Assembly (NCBI GenBank): GCA_022565395.1
Contig: JAIUMV010000004.1
Location: 62,001-126,000 of the forward strand
DNA length: 64,000 nucleotides
DNA from: Marinobacter sp.
Lineage (GTDB): Bacteria > Pseudomonadota > Gammaproteobacteria > Pseudomonadales > Oleiphilaceae
Direction: 5' to 3'
The notes beneath the pieces are model-generated. The model ran no database searches and had not been told where the DNA came from. It saw only the letters and a list, made by a program, of their open reading frames with translations. The position numbers and the translations under genes are program-made. Below are positions 35,324 through 43,705 of the stretch, one piece after another (position 1 is the stretch's first letter; each line of letters starts with the position of its first letter).

Positions 35324-36421
35324 ATGAGTACTCAGGTAACTGCTGACAGTGCGCTGAAACGGCAACGGATGGGGCGCTGGGCGCTGCTGGCCACCCTGCT
35401 CACGGTCGTGGTGGTGATGTTGGGTGCCTGGACCCGGTTGGTGGATGCTGGCCTGGGTTGCCCAGACTGGCCCGGCTGCTACGGTTTCCTGACGGTTCCC
35501 CAGAGCGAGACTCGAATCGCTATTGCCGAGACACGCTTTCCGGATGACCCGGTGGAAGTTGAAAAAGGCTGGCCGGAAATGATTCATCGTTATGCGGCCG
35601 GCGTGCTTGGCCTGGTGGTGTTTGGTTTGGCCGCCTACGGTATTCGCCACCGCCGGGAGGGCTTGCCGGTGAAGCTGCCGGTATTTATCGCCTGCTTTGT
35701 GGTGCTGCAAGCGGCCTTTGGCATGTGGACAGTGACCCTCAAGCTCTGGCCACAGATCGTGCTGTTGCACTTGCTGGGGGGCTTTACCACCCTGTCATTA
35801 CTGACCTTGCTGACCTTGCGGTTGCGGGGCCGTCGCCGCCAAGTGCCGGATGCCGCCGGGCGCCGTCTGGCGGGTTTGCGGCCGTGGATAGTTGGCGGGC
35901 TATTGCTGGTGGTGTTACAGATTGCCCTGGGTGGCTGGACCGCCGCCAACTATGCGGCCGTTGCTTGTACTGACCTGCCCACCTGTAACGGCCAGTGGTG
36001 GCCTCGGGACATGGACTTCCGTCACGGGTTTGATTTGAGCCAATCGGTTGGCCCCAACTATCTCGGTGGCCAGCTGATGGTGGATGGTCGGGTGGCCATT
36101 CACTTCAGCCATCGCTTGGGCGCGTTGGTGCTGCTGGGCTATTTTGCCATCCTGTTGACCCTGCTCTGGCAGCGGGCCGCTGATACGGGGCTGAGACTCT
36201 GGATCGCACTGGTGGCCGGGGTGCTGGTACTGCAAATCACCCTTGGATTGCTCAACGTGCTATTGCATATCCCTCTGGGCATTGCTGTTGCCCACAATGC
36301 CGTGGGCGCCGGTTTGCTGCTCACGCTGGTGAATCTGCTGTGGCACTGGCATCTGCTGGCAAAAACAGCGGAGTCTGGTCATGACCTTACAACAACGATA
36401 AATCAAGAGGTGCCCGCATGA
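35324..36421 (+). CDS. ctaA: Heme A synthase (COX15/CtaA family)
   Basis: CtaA oxidises haem O to haem A for the oxidase. The 365-aa protein has eight hydrophobic helices. Conserved segments are VVMLGAWTRLVDAGLGCPDWPGC, with the family's TRLxxxGLxCPDWP, and WPEMIHRYAAGVLG with a haem-ligand His. Further on come the Cys-containing loop ACTDLPTCNGQWWP, FSHRLGALVLLG, and LGIAVAHNAVGAGLL. The stop overlaps the ctaB start by four bases (ATGA), so the two are coupled. HemA-derived haem O comes from CtaB next in line. Confidence 0.95.
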   Translation: MSTQVTADSALKRQRMGRWALLATLLTVVVVMLGAWTRLVDAGLGCPDWPGCYGFLTVPQSETRIAIAETRFPDDPVEVEKGWPEMIHRYAAGVLGLVVFGLAAYGIRHRREGLPVKLPVFIACFVVLQAAFGMWTVTLKLWPQIVLLHLLGGFTTLSLLTLLTLRLRGRRRQVPDAAGRRLAGLRPWIVGGLLLVVLQIALGGWTAANYAAVACTDLPTCNGQWWPRDMDFRHGFDLSQSVGPNYLGGQLMVDGRVAIHFSHRLGALVLLGYFAILLTLLWQRAADTGLRLWIALVAGVLVLQITLGLLNVLLHIPLGIAVAHNAVGAGLLLTLVNLLWHWHLLAKTAESGHDLTTTINQEVPA

Positions 36422-37329
36422 AGGAGCAAAGTCAGAGTTTGCCTAACCCTGAGGCCCTGGCCACACAGCTACACTGGCGGGATTTCCTGGAGTTGACCAA
36501 GCCACGGGTAGTGGCATTGATGATCCTCACTGCCGTCATTGGCATGCTACTGGCACAACCAGGTATACCCAGCTGGCAGGTGCTGGTGTTCGGCAATGTG
36601 GGGATTGCCCTGCTGGCCGGTGCTGCCGCTGTTGTTAATCATGTGGTGGATCAACGCATCGACATCGTGATGGCGCGTACCCGCAAACGCCCGGTAGCGA
36701 CTGGCCGGGTGAGTCCGGTGGACGCCATGCTGTTTGCCGCCATTCTCGCCCTGAGTGGCATGATTCTGCTGGTGTGGCAGGTAAATCAGCTGACCGCCTG
36801 GCTGACCCTGGCCTCGCTGGTGGGCTATGCCGGCGTCTACACCCTGTTCCTGAAACGGGCCACGCCGCAGAATATCGTGATCGGCGGCTTGGCCGGTGCC
36901 ATGCCGCCCTTGCTGGGCTGGACCGCCGTCACCGGTCAGGTGGACGGCCATGCCCTGTTGCTGGTGCTGATTATCTTTGCCTGGACGCCACCCCACTTCT
37001 GGGCGCTGGCCATTCATCGCAAGGACGAATATGCCCAGGCGGGTATTCCCATGCTGCCGGTGACACACGGCAACCGCTACACCGAACTGCACATTCTGCT
37101 GTATACCGTGATGCTGCTATTGGTGACCTTACTGCCCTTCGCTACCGGCATGTCGGGACTGATCTATCTGGTGGGCGCCCTGTTGCTGGGCTTACGTTTT
37201 CTGCAGTATGCCGTGCGCCTGTACCGGGGTGATGATCGTCGTGTTGCCCTGGCCACCTTCAAGTATTCCATCACCTACCTGATGGCGCTTTTCGTGGTAT
37301 TGTTGGTGGACCATTTTGTCTTTTTCTGA
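36418..37329 (+). CDS. ctaB: Protoheme IX farnesyltransferase (heme O synthase)
   Basis: This UbiA-family membrane enzyme adds a farnesyl chain to haem B to make haem O. The 303-aa protein has nine helices and the allylic diphosphate-binding motif NHVVDQRIDIVMARTRKRP near residue 78. A second conserved region is FAWTPPHFWALAIHRKDEYA. The start overlaps ctaA. It could also be called cyoE; the oxidase context makes ctaB fitting. Sco follows after 40 bases. Confidence 0.95.
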   Translation: MKEQSQSLPNPEALATQLHWRDFLELTKPRVVALMILTAVIGMLLAQPGIPSWQVLVFGNVGIALLAGAAAVVNHVVDQRIDIVMARTRKRPVATGRVSPVDAMLFAAILALSGMILLVWQVNQLTAWLTLASLVGYAGVYTLFLKRATPQNIVIGGLAGAMPPLLGWTAVTGQVDGHALLLVLIIFAWTPPHFWALAIHRKDEYAQAGIPMLPVTHGNRYTELHILLYTVMLLLVTLLPFATGMSGLIYLVGALLLGLRFLQYAVRLYRGDDRRVALATFKYSITYLMALFVVLLVDHFVFF

Positions 37330-37369
37330 GTCAAGCGCTGGCCTTGTGGCCTGGCATTAAGGGAGTTCT

Positions 37370-38047
37370 ATGACTGTTCCGGTTAGACGCACACTGATCA
37401 TCCTGCTGCTGGTGGTGGCCATGGTGTTCGGCTTCACAGTGAGCCGTCAACTGAGCGAGCGGGAGTCCGCCACCGCTGCCTTGCTGCCAGCGCCGGAGCT
37501 GAGCCAGTACAACACCTATGTGTATGACCAGGGCCGTGAGCTGGCGGCTTTCACCCTGTTCAATGAACAGGGTGACGAGGTGACACGTGATGCCCTGAAA
37601 GGCCGCTGGACCTTTGCCTTTATTGGTTATACCTATTGCCCCGACATCTGCCCCGCCACCATGGCCATGCTGCGGCAAACCAGCCGCCGTATTCCAGTGG
37701 ATCTGCCACAACCGGACTTCCTGCTGATCTCGGCGGACCCGGACCGGGATACCCCTGAGCACCTGAAAGAGTACCTGGCCTTCTTCGGTGACAGCTTCCA
37801 CGGCCTGACCGGCGACAAGACCACCCTGCGTGCGCTGGCCAGCAGTCTTAACGGTGTATTTATCGAGCGCCCGGGCCCCAATGGTGAAGTGCTGGTGGAC
37901 CACAGCGCCCACATCACCCTGATCGACCCCAACGGTGAGATGATTGCCATCCTACAGCCCCCCCACGACCCTGACGGCATGGTGGCGGCTTACCGGGCCA
38001 TCTATGAGTGGGCCAAACAAAACCACCCGCGCGCCTCGCGGGGGTGA
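37370..38047 (+). CDS. senC: SCO1/SenC copper chaperone
   Basis: Sco proteins deliver copper to CuA of subunit II or keep its cysteines reduced. The 225-aa product has one N-terminal membrane anchor (about 10-28) and a thioredoxin-like domain. The copper ligands show as GYTYCPDICPATMA (CxxxC) and a distal His in VDHSAHITLIDPNG. It is the last gene of the cox locus; a nested inverted repeat begins eight bases after its stop. Confidence 0.95.
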   Translation: MTVPVRRTLIILLLVVAMVFGFTVSRQLSERESATAALLPAPELSQYNTYVYDQGRELAAFTLFNEQGDEVTRDALKGRWTFAFIGYTYCPDICPATMAMLRQTSRRIPVDLPQPDFLLISADPDRDTPEHLKEYLAFFGDSFHGLTGDKTTLRALASSLNGVFIERPGPNGEVLVDHSAHITLIDPNGEMIAILQPPHDPDGMVAAYRAIYEWAKQNHPRASRG

Positions 38048-38054
38048 GTTTTTT

Positions 38055-38230
38055 GCCGCGGAATCCGCGGAAGGACGCGGAAAGAAAAAGATTAAATCAG
38101 CCACGGACGACACGGACACTCACGGACAAAGACTTTCTAACTTATTAAAATATTTAGATCTTTTGTCCGTGTCAGTCCGTGTCGTCCGTGGCTAATCAGT
38201 TTTTCCGCGTCCTTCCGCGGATTCCGCGGC
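38055..38230. repeat. Nested inverted-repeat element of the CCACGGAC/CCGCGGAA families, copy 2
   Basis: Two palindromes are nested. The outer arms, 38055-38083 and 38202-38230, are 29 bases and exact reverse complements; they start GCCGCGGAATCCGCGGAAGG. The inner arms, 38099-38129 and 38163-38193, are 31 bases with three mismatches; they start AGCCACGGACGACACGGAC, like the copy at 33518. The centre (38130-38162) is AT-rich. The whole could fold into one long hairpin. It lies between senC and hrpB, both on the plus strand. Reading frames through it give spurious peptides, so it is not coding. Confidence 0.88.
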
Positions 38231-38269
38231 TAAAACCTAAAGTCTTGCTCATCCAGACACCACCAATAC

Positions 38270-40738
38270 ATGCTCCCCATCGACCACATACTCCCTGACC
38301 TGCTGGCTACCCTGCAGCATCACAATACCGCGTTGTTGCAGGCCCCGCCCGGGGCGGGTAAGACGACGCGGGTGCCGTTGGCTTTGCTGGACGTACCCTG
38401 GCTGGCGGGCAAGCGCGTACTGATGCTGGAACCACGGCGGTTGGCGGCCCGCAATGCGGCACGGTTTATGGCCGCGCAGCTGGGCGAGCCACCTGGACGC
38501 ACGGTGGGCTACCGTACTCGGCTGGATAGTAAGGTGTCGGCCGCCACCCGGATTGAGGTGGTCACCGAAGGCATTCTCACCCGCATGATTCAGGAGGACC
38601 CGGAGCTGGCCGGCTATGGCGCCATCCTGTTTGACGAATTCCATGAGCGATCATTGCAAGCTGATCTGGGCCTTGCCCTGGCCCGTGAGGCGCAGCAGGC
38701 ACTGCGGGAGGATCTGCGGTTGCTGATCATGTCTGCCACTCTGGACGCTGCACCACTGGCCGCGTTGCTGGAGGATGCGCCTCTGCTTACCAGTGAGGGC
38801 CGCGCCTGGCCGGTGGCTGTGCACTATCGCCCGCAACCGCGGGAGCGGAAGTTGCCTGAGCAGGTGGTCAGCGTGGTGCTGGAAGCGCTGGCGGACCACC
38901 CGGGCTCGCTGCTGGTGTTTCTGCCGGGGGCGGGAGAGATTCGTAAAGTGGCCAGTCTGCTGTCGTCTCGTGTGCCGGCAGACACCCTCATCGCTCCGCT
39001 ATATGGCAATCTTGATACGGCCGCCCAGGATCAGGCCATCAAACCGGCGCCACCGGGGCAGCGCAAGATTGTACTGGCGACCGCCATTGCCGAAACCAGC
39101 CTTACCATTGACGGTGTCCGGGTTGTGATAGACAGCGGCTTGCAACGCCGTGCCCGTTTCGACCCCAACAGCGGCATGACGCGGCTGGTGACGGGGCGCC
39201 TGTCCCGGGCGGCGGCTGAACAGCGCAAAGGCCGTGCCGGGCGTCTGGAACCCGGGGTGTGCTACCGGCTCTGGAGTGAGTCTGACCAATTCAGTCTGGC
39301 GGAACATACCCCGGCAGAAATACTCGAGGCCGATCTGGCGCCTCTGGTACTGGAGTTGGCCCGCTGGGGCTGCCGCGATCCGGTCACTCTGACCTGGCTG
39401 GATGCCCCACCCCCGGCCCATTGGCAGCAGGCGGTGAGTCTGTTGCAGTGGCTGGAGCTGCTGGATCAGGACGGTGCAATCACCGCTCAGGGTCAGCAGG
39501 CGCTGGCCCTGGGGCTGCATCCACGGCTTGCCCATATGGTACTGCGTGGGCGCGCGCTGGGGGCCGGTCATCTGGCGGCAGAGCTGGCCGCCCTGCTGGA
39601 AGAGCGGGATTTGCTGGGGCCAACTGTCGGGGTGGATCTCCATTACCGGTTACAGGCCCTGCGGGGTGAATACCGTTCACCACGACTGGACCAGGCCCGC
39701 CTGACACTGCTGCGCAAAATGGTGGCCAGACTCGGTTCGTCCGCTACGGCTGCAGCCCCGGCATCGGTCAGCCCTGGTTGCCTGCTGGCCTTCGCCTACC
39801 CGGACCGCATTGCCAAACGCCGGCCGGGCCATGCGCCCCGATATCAGCTCAGCAATGGCCGTGGCGCCAGCCTCAGCGATGAGGACCGCCTCAGCCAGTC
39901 ACCCTGGTTGGTGGCGGCAGAGCTTGACGGCCAGAGCCGTGAAGCACGGGTATTTCTGGCTGCCGAGATCAGTGAGCATGAGCTGCGTCAGCACCTGGCC
40001 GGCCATATTAGCAGTACTGATGAAGCCAGCTGGGACGATGATCGGGGCACCCTGGTCGCGCGTCAGGTGACGCGGCTGGGGGCCCTGGTGCTGGAGGAAA
40101 AACCGCTGGCGCAGCCAGACCCGGCGCTGATCCAGCAAGGGTTGCTGGCGGCGGTCCGTAAACGGGGATTGGCGAGCCTGCCATGGACCGAGGAGGCCCG
40201 GCAATGGCAGGCCCGGGTTGCCCTGTTGCAGCAAAAAATGCCGGAGCAGTGGCCGGATGTCAGCCCGGCGGCCTTGCTGGCCAGCCTGGAACACTGGCTG
40301 GGCCCTTACCTGCCCGGTGTCCGCAACTGGGCTGGTCTGCAGAAGGTTAATCTGCTGCAGGCCCTCACCAGTCTGCTGGACTATCCCCGGCAGCAACAGC
40401 TGGAACAGCTGGCCCCTGCCCGGCTGGCCATTCCCACCGGACAGACGGTGGCGCTGGACTATACCGCTGAACAGGGCCCGGTGCTGGCGACCAAGCTGCA
40501 AACCCTGTTCGGCCTGACGGAGACACCACGGATCGCCGGCGGCCAGGTGCCGGTGGTGATCCACCTGCTGTCCCCCGCCCAGCGCCCGCTGGCTGTCACC
40601 AGCGACCTGGCCAGCTTCTGGCGCAACGCCTACTCGGACGTCCGCAAGGACATGCGCGGCCGCTATCCCAAACACCCCTGGCCCGAAGATCCTTTGACGG
40701 CACTGCCCAAACAGGGCACCAAGAAAAGCGGACGTTGA
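38270..40738 (+). CDS. hrpB: ATP-dependent helicase HrpB (DEAH family)
   Basis: A DExH-box RNA-helicase-like protein of 822 aa (E. coli about 810). Walker A reads APPGAGKTTRVPLALL, motif II is DEFHERSL (DEFH rather than DEAH), motif III is MSATLD, and the C-terminal helicase motif includes QRKGRAGRLEPGVCYRLW. C-terminal HA2 and HrpB-specific regions reach to the end, with RGRYPKHPWPEDP. Cellular role is poorly known. It begins 40 bases after the nested repeat; no clear ribosome-binding site precedes the ATG at 38270. It is the last GC-rich gene before the AT-rich island. Confidence 0.95.
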   Translation: MLPIDHILPDLLATLQHHNTALLQAPPGAGKTTRVPLALLDVPWLAGKRVLMLEPRRLAARNAARFMAAQLGEPPGRTVGYRTRLDSKVSAATRIEVVTEGILTRMIQEDPELAGYGAILFDEFHERSLQADLGLALAREAQQALREDLRLLIMSATLDAAPLAALLEDAPLLTSEGRAWPVAVHYRPQPRERKLPEQVVSVVLEALADHPGSLLVFLPGAGEIRKVASLLSSRVPADTLIAPLYGNLDTAAQDQAIKPAPPGQRKIVLATAIAETSLTIDGVRVVIDSGLQRRARFDPNSGMTRLVTGRLSRAAAEQRKGRAGRLEPGVCYRLWSESDQFSLAEHTPAEILEADLAPLVLELARWGCRDPVTLTWLDAPPPAHWQQAVSLLQWLELLDQDGAITAQGQQALALGLHPRLAHMVLRGRALGAGHLAAELAALLEERDLLGPTVGVDLHYRLQALRGEYRSPRLDQARLTLLRKMVARLGSSATAAAPASVSPGCLLAFAYPDRIAKRRPGHAPRYQLSNGRGASLSDEDRLSQSPWLVAAELDGQSREARVFLAAEISEHELRQHLAGHISSTDEASWDDDRGTLVARQVTRLGALVLEEKPLAQPDPALIQQGLLAAVRKRGLASLPWTEEARQWQARVALLQQKMPEQWPDVSPAALLASLEHWLGPYLPGVRNWAGLQKVNLLQALTSLLDYPRQQQLEQLAPARLAIPTGQTVALDYTAEQGPVLATKLQTLFGLTETPRIAGGQVPVVIHLLSPAQRPLAVTSDLASFWRNAYSDVRKDMRGRYPKHPWPEDPLTALPKQGTKKSGR

Positions 40739-41053
40739 CGGTTTGATAGTTGACTGTTGCAGTTGTCCTTGTTAGCGTGCAGGTGCTTATATGGAAGTTA
40801 AGCGCTCCTAAACAGGGAATGTGACTTAAATTTTTCGTCTGGTAATGTCCCCTCTGGAGTTTCTGGCAGTTTGAATCGTGCGTTTTTAGTCCGCAACAGG
40901 CATTTTATTAGCGTTCTTGGAAGCCGGTTTTCTGTTAGGGGTTTGTTCTTTTGTTGAGCTTTATTTTTGGCACAGCTTATTAATATTTTGGCGTGTTTAT
41001 TTTCTTAATGGTTTTCGAATAGTGATGCTTGGAATATCGATAAAGGGAAAGAT
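40739..41053. other. AT-rich non-coding lead-in to the island
   Basis: This 315-base gap holds no gene I can support. Its composition drops sharply from the GC-rich hrpB end (one 60-base line at 40141 has 42 G+C, one at 41041 has 21). It marks the left edge of the foreign island. No direct repeat, tRNA or integrase is visible at the edge. Open frames in it lack codon structure. Confidence 0.6.
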
Positions 41054-41755
41054 ATGGATAGTCAAAATAATGATCGTGAAATGTTTGAGAGCGCAATCAG
41101 AGCACTGGAAGCAGAAATTGCATTTATTGGCGTACATCTGACGGTAGACTCAAGCGCTAGACAGTTATATTCAAGGCAGGTGAGCGCTATGGCTTCGGAT
41201 TTGCGACTGCAGGCCACTACGGGAAGAATAAGTTGGCGTCAGGCTGCTGAACAAGCTCAAGAAGCTAGAAACTTAATAATGGATATCGTGAGGTCTCGAA
41301 GTACTCCCATTGGATTGGCAATAGCTCAACGATTAAAAAGTGAAGGAAAGACATTAAATGAGTTGATTGCAAAAAAGTCTCAGAGGCTATATGGGAGAGA
41401 TGCTGTTTTTGATAGATTGACTGTGTCACAATAAAACAATGTTTATGCAGGAGTTGTAACATCAGCAGGAAAGTCTAATCCGCGAGTAACAGCAGCGATG
41501 AGCAATTTGTCCCATGCGGGGAGAGGTCTAATAGTCCTTTCAATCGGCTTGTCGGTTTACACTGTTACCACAGCAGATAATAGATTCGACGCAGCTGGAA
41601 AAGAAGTAGCAATAGCGGGGGCGGGAATAGGTGGCGGTTTTGCTGGCGGCGCTTTAGCTGGCTTGGCTTGTGGCCCGGGCGCACCTGTTTGTGTAACAGT
41701 GGGTGCATTTGTTGGCGGTGGACTCGCAGCTTTCGGCGTTAGTTTCATCTGGTAA
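41054..41755 (+). pseudogene. Glycine-zipper effector-like gene interrupted by an in-frame TAA
   Basis: From the ATG at 41054 (after AGGGAAAGAT) the frame runs 126 codons, hits TAA at 41432-41434, and stays open in the same frame to a stop at 41753-41755, a total of 233 codon positions. The first part is helical (EMFESAIRALEAEIAFIG; ISWRQAAEQAQEARNLIMDI). The part after the stop has a hydrophobic segment (RGLIVLSIGLSVYTV) and a glycine-zipper region (AGAGIGGGFAGGALAG...AFVGGGLAAFGV), as in pore-forming T6SS effectors such as Tse4. The stop context CAA-TAA suggests a CAA-to-TAA change. Alternatives: two separate genes, or a sequencing error. The likeness to Tse4 is from memory and inference. 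Confidence 0.6.
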
Positions 41756-41768
41756 AAGGAGTTCGTGA

Positions 41769-42248
41769 ATGAAGATCCTTTCCGATAAAGACGTGTCAGT
41801 AAAAGCAGTAGGTGAGTTTGCTGAGAAAAGCTCAATTCAATGTAAATTGACTTTCAAAGAGAAGCAGGCAAATGTTCTTGTTGAAGGGGCTGTTTTGGAG
41901 GCGTGTGTTCAATGGAAGGATCATTATCTGGTCTTTTTGACTGATGATATTCCGAATGAGGACATGCTTCATATCCATTTGCTTGATGAAAATTTAAGTT
42001 TATTGGATTCGGCTTCTATTGGTTCACCTTACGCTACCGGTAATTTTCGATTGTTCGAGATGAAAGAGCCAGATGAGGTTAAGTTTCGTTTTATCGGAGA
42101 GGCCGACTGGTCAGTCAAGCTATTACAGAAAAAGAAGCTTTATATACCATTCGTTTCCGATCCTAAAGGCGTTTTTAGGAAGTTAAAGTTACATAGCTAT
42201 TTTGAGATTTCAGGTGATCCAAGATCGGAGTTAGCTAGCCCAAGATAG
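41769..42248 (+). CDS. Unknown protein, second gene of the AT-rich island
   Basis: A 159-aa soluble protein that I cannot assign to a named family. It has a perfect AAGGAG ribosome-binding site eight bases before the ATG and starts 13 bases after the effector-like gene. Conspicuous segments are LTDDIPNEDMLHIHLLDENL, and SIGSPYATGNFRLFEM, suggesting a beta-rich fold; there is no signal peptide or membrane helix. Its place directly after a toxin-like gene suggests an immunity or chaperone/adaptor role. AT-rich codon use matches its neighbours in the island and not hrpB. Confidence 0.7.
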   Translation: MKILSDKDVSVKAVGEFAEKSSIQCKLTFKEKQANVLVEGAVLEACVQWKDHYLVFLTDDIPNEDMLHIHLLDENLSLLDSASIGSPYATGNFRLFEMKEPDEVKFRFIGEADWSVKLLQKKKLYIPFVSDPKGVFRKLKLHSYFEISGDPRSELASPR

Positions 42249-42364
42249 CGATCTCATCAGCGACCTTGGCCATACAGGTGAAGAATAAAACCGACCATTT
42301 TCACTATGCAGTTCAAGGTGAAGATGGAGCTTGCAGAGTTTCTCTTTGAACAGGAGCTTCGCTG

Positions 42365-42676
42365 ATGAGCGTTGGAAAGGGAAAAGCGTCTTACCTGCTA
42401 TCTTTACTGGCCGCTTGGTCGACTCTGTTAGCTGTCATGGCAGCACTGAGTTCTGTGCTCATTGTTAACTGGCATTTCCTGGTCCAAGGTAAAGGCGTTG
42501 GCGTATACAGCGTAGTGTTTTACCTGTCAGTGCTGGCGATATCCGGGCTTGTCTGGGGTATCTCTCTGATAGGATACCGGAACTGGAAGCTAGCCATAGC
42601 CATCGGTTTGATAGGGGGGCTCCCTCTCTTGTTCGTTCCATTTATTCCTGTGTGGTTCCAGGCACCGGCACTTTAG
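42365..42676 (+). CDS. Small three-helix membrane protein, third gene of the AT-rich island
   Basis: A 103-aa hydrophobic protein with about three transmembrane helices: residues 10-34, 46-70 and 74-96. CAGGAGCTTCGCTG precedes the ATG, with GGAG as ribosome-binding site. I do not recognise a family. Pore-forming T6SS effectors usually have an inner-membrane immunity protein, so this is the better immunity candidate of the two island genes; that is inference. A 116-base gap separates it from the 159-aa gene. A strong hairpin follows. Confidence 0.65.
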   Translation: MSVGKGKASYLLSLLAAWSTLLAVMAALSSVLIVNWHFLVQGKGVGVYSVVFYLSVLAISGLVWGISLIGYRNWKLAIAIGLIGGLPLLFVPFIPVWFQAPAL

Positions 42677-42703
42677 ACGAATATTCCAAGTCTGAGACAA
42701 AAG

Positions 42704-42740
42704 CTTGGCGTAGCAAGTGAGAATGCTTTGCTACGCCGAG
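42704..42740 (+). terminator. Hairpin ending the AT-rich island
   Basis: GGCGTAGCAA at 42707-42716 pairs exactly with TTGCTACGCC at 42728-42737; two to three further pairs extend the stem outwards. The T run after it is weak (GATTTTC, eleven bases on). It would serve as terminator for the three-gene island. Confidence 0.5.
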
Positions 42741-42790
42741 TGACTGATTTTCTGACTAATTCCTTCAAGTCGGATTGTGCTGCACTGACC

Positions 42791-43696
42791 TCAGTGCGCT
42801 GCCTGCGCTGCCGGGGAGCGGGCGATGTAGGCCAGGGCCTGTTCGGTATTGCCTTCGTACTGGGGATGGAAGCTGGGGCTCAGCCAGCGCAGGGTGGCGC
42901 GTACCAGCACACTGAAGGCGGGTACGTGATCACTGCTGTTGCCTGCTCGTTCCATCTGACGTAGAAAACGGGGCAGTGACCAGCGGGCCACGATCTGAGC
43001 TTGCGGGTCGCTGTCCTGGCGCGCCAGGGACTTGGCTACCTCTGCGGTAATGGCCACAAACAGCGGGAACACCAGCGCCATGAGGGCCTGCCGGCTGGCA
43101 TAAAACCCAAGCTGCGTCTGGCACAGGTGTTCGAACAGATCAAAGGCTACCGTACGGTGCTCCACCTCCTCGGCCAGGTGCCAGCGGAACAGGTCCGCCA
43201 TCACCGGGTCGGCGTCATCCCAACCCTTGCTGTCCATGGCCCACTGACCCAGGCAGCCGGTGAAATGCTCAATAGCGGCGATGATGCCAACGCGCATGAC
43301 CAGCCAGTGCTTACGGGTGGCGGCATTGGCCAGCCAGGTCTGCCCCAGAGGGTTGTCCCCCAGTAAGTCACGGAACAGCCAGCGCACCCGTGCTGTCGCC
43401 TGCTCGATATCCATGTCGTGCTGGCGCAGGTAATCCTGTGCCTTGGTGTGGGCCCGGGCGTGGATAGCCTCCTGGTGGATGAACCCCTGCACATCCTCCC
43501 GGAGTTGCGGATCAGTCACCAGCGGCAGGGCCTGGTTGTAAACCCGGCAGAACCACAGCTCGCCCTCTGGCAACAGAATATGGATGGCATTGATTAGATG
43601 GGTCGAGAACACATCGCCGGGAATCCAGTGCAGCGGGGTCTGCTGCAGGTCGAACTGCACCGGACGGCCTTTCAGGGTATGGCGAATCTCAGTCAT
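42791..43696 (-). CDS. PF10118-type predicted metal-dependent hydrolase (ferritin-like)
   Basis: A 301-aa protein of the predicted metal-dependent hydrolase family. ExxH metal motifs are visible: EAIHARAH near residue 93 and HLAEEVEHRTVAFD near residue 190, with AAIEHFTG between, as expected for a helical di-iron-type centre. LPEGELWFCRVYNQ near residue 43 is another family hallmark. The function is not established. The start lies nine bases from the stop of the EphD-like gene upstream, so both are on one transcript. The pairing with an epoxide-hydrolase/SDR fusion points to lipid or hydrocarbon metabolism (inference). Confidence 0.86.
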   Translation of the reverse strand: MTEIRHTLKGRPVQFDLQQTPLHWIPGDVFSTHLINAIHILLPEGELWFCRVYNQALPLVTDPQLREDVQGFIHQEAIHARAHTKAQDYLRQHDMDIEQATARVRWLFRDLLGDNPLGQTWLANAATRKHWLVMRVGIIAAIEHFTGCLGQWAMDSKGWDDADPVMADLFRWHLAEEVEHRTVAFDLFEHLCQTQLGFYASRQALMALVFPLFVAITAEVAKSLARQDSDPQAQIVARWSLPRFLRQMERAGNSSDHVPAFSVLVRATLRWLSPSFHPQYEGNTEQALAYIARSPAAQAAH

Positions 43697-43705
43697 AACA
43701 ATACC

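Noticed and set aside
37944-38195. 83-codon frame running through the nested repeat
   Set aside because: It starts inside senC in a different frame and translates the palindromic repeat; the peptide is of the spurious repeat-derived kind.
33518-38230. Possible CRISPR-like or tandem array from repeated GCCACGGAC cores
   Set aside because: Copies are paired inverted arms at two sites, not regularly spaced direct repeats with unique spacers; no cas gene is present.
40917-41141. 74-codon frame at the left of the AT-rich island
   Set aside because: It overlaps the effector-like gene in another frame, lacks a ribosome-binding site, and shows no coherent protein pattern.
40739-42740. Complete prophage, integron or T6SS cluster
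   Set aside because: No integrase, capsid, attC site or T6SS structural gene is visible; only a small cargo island is supported.
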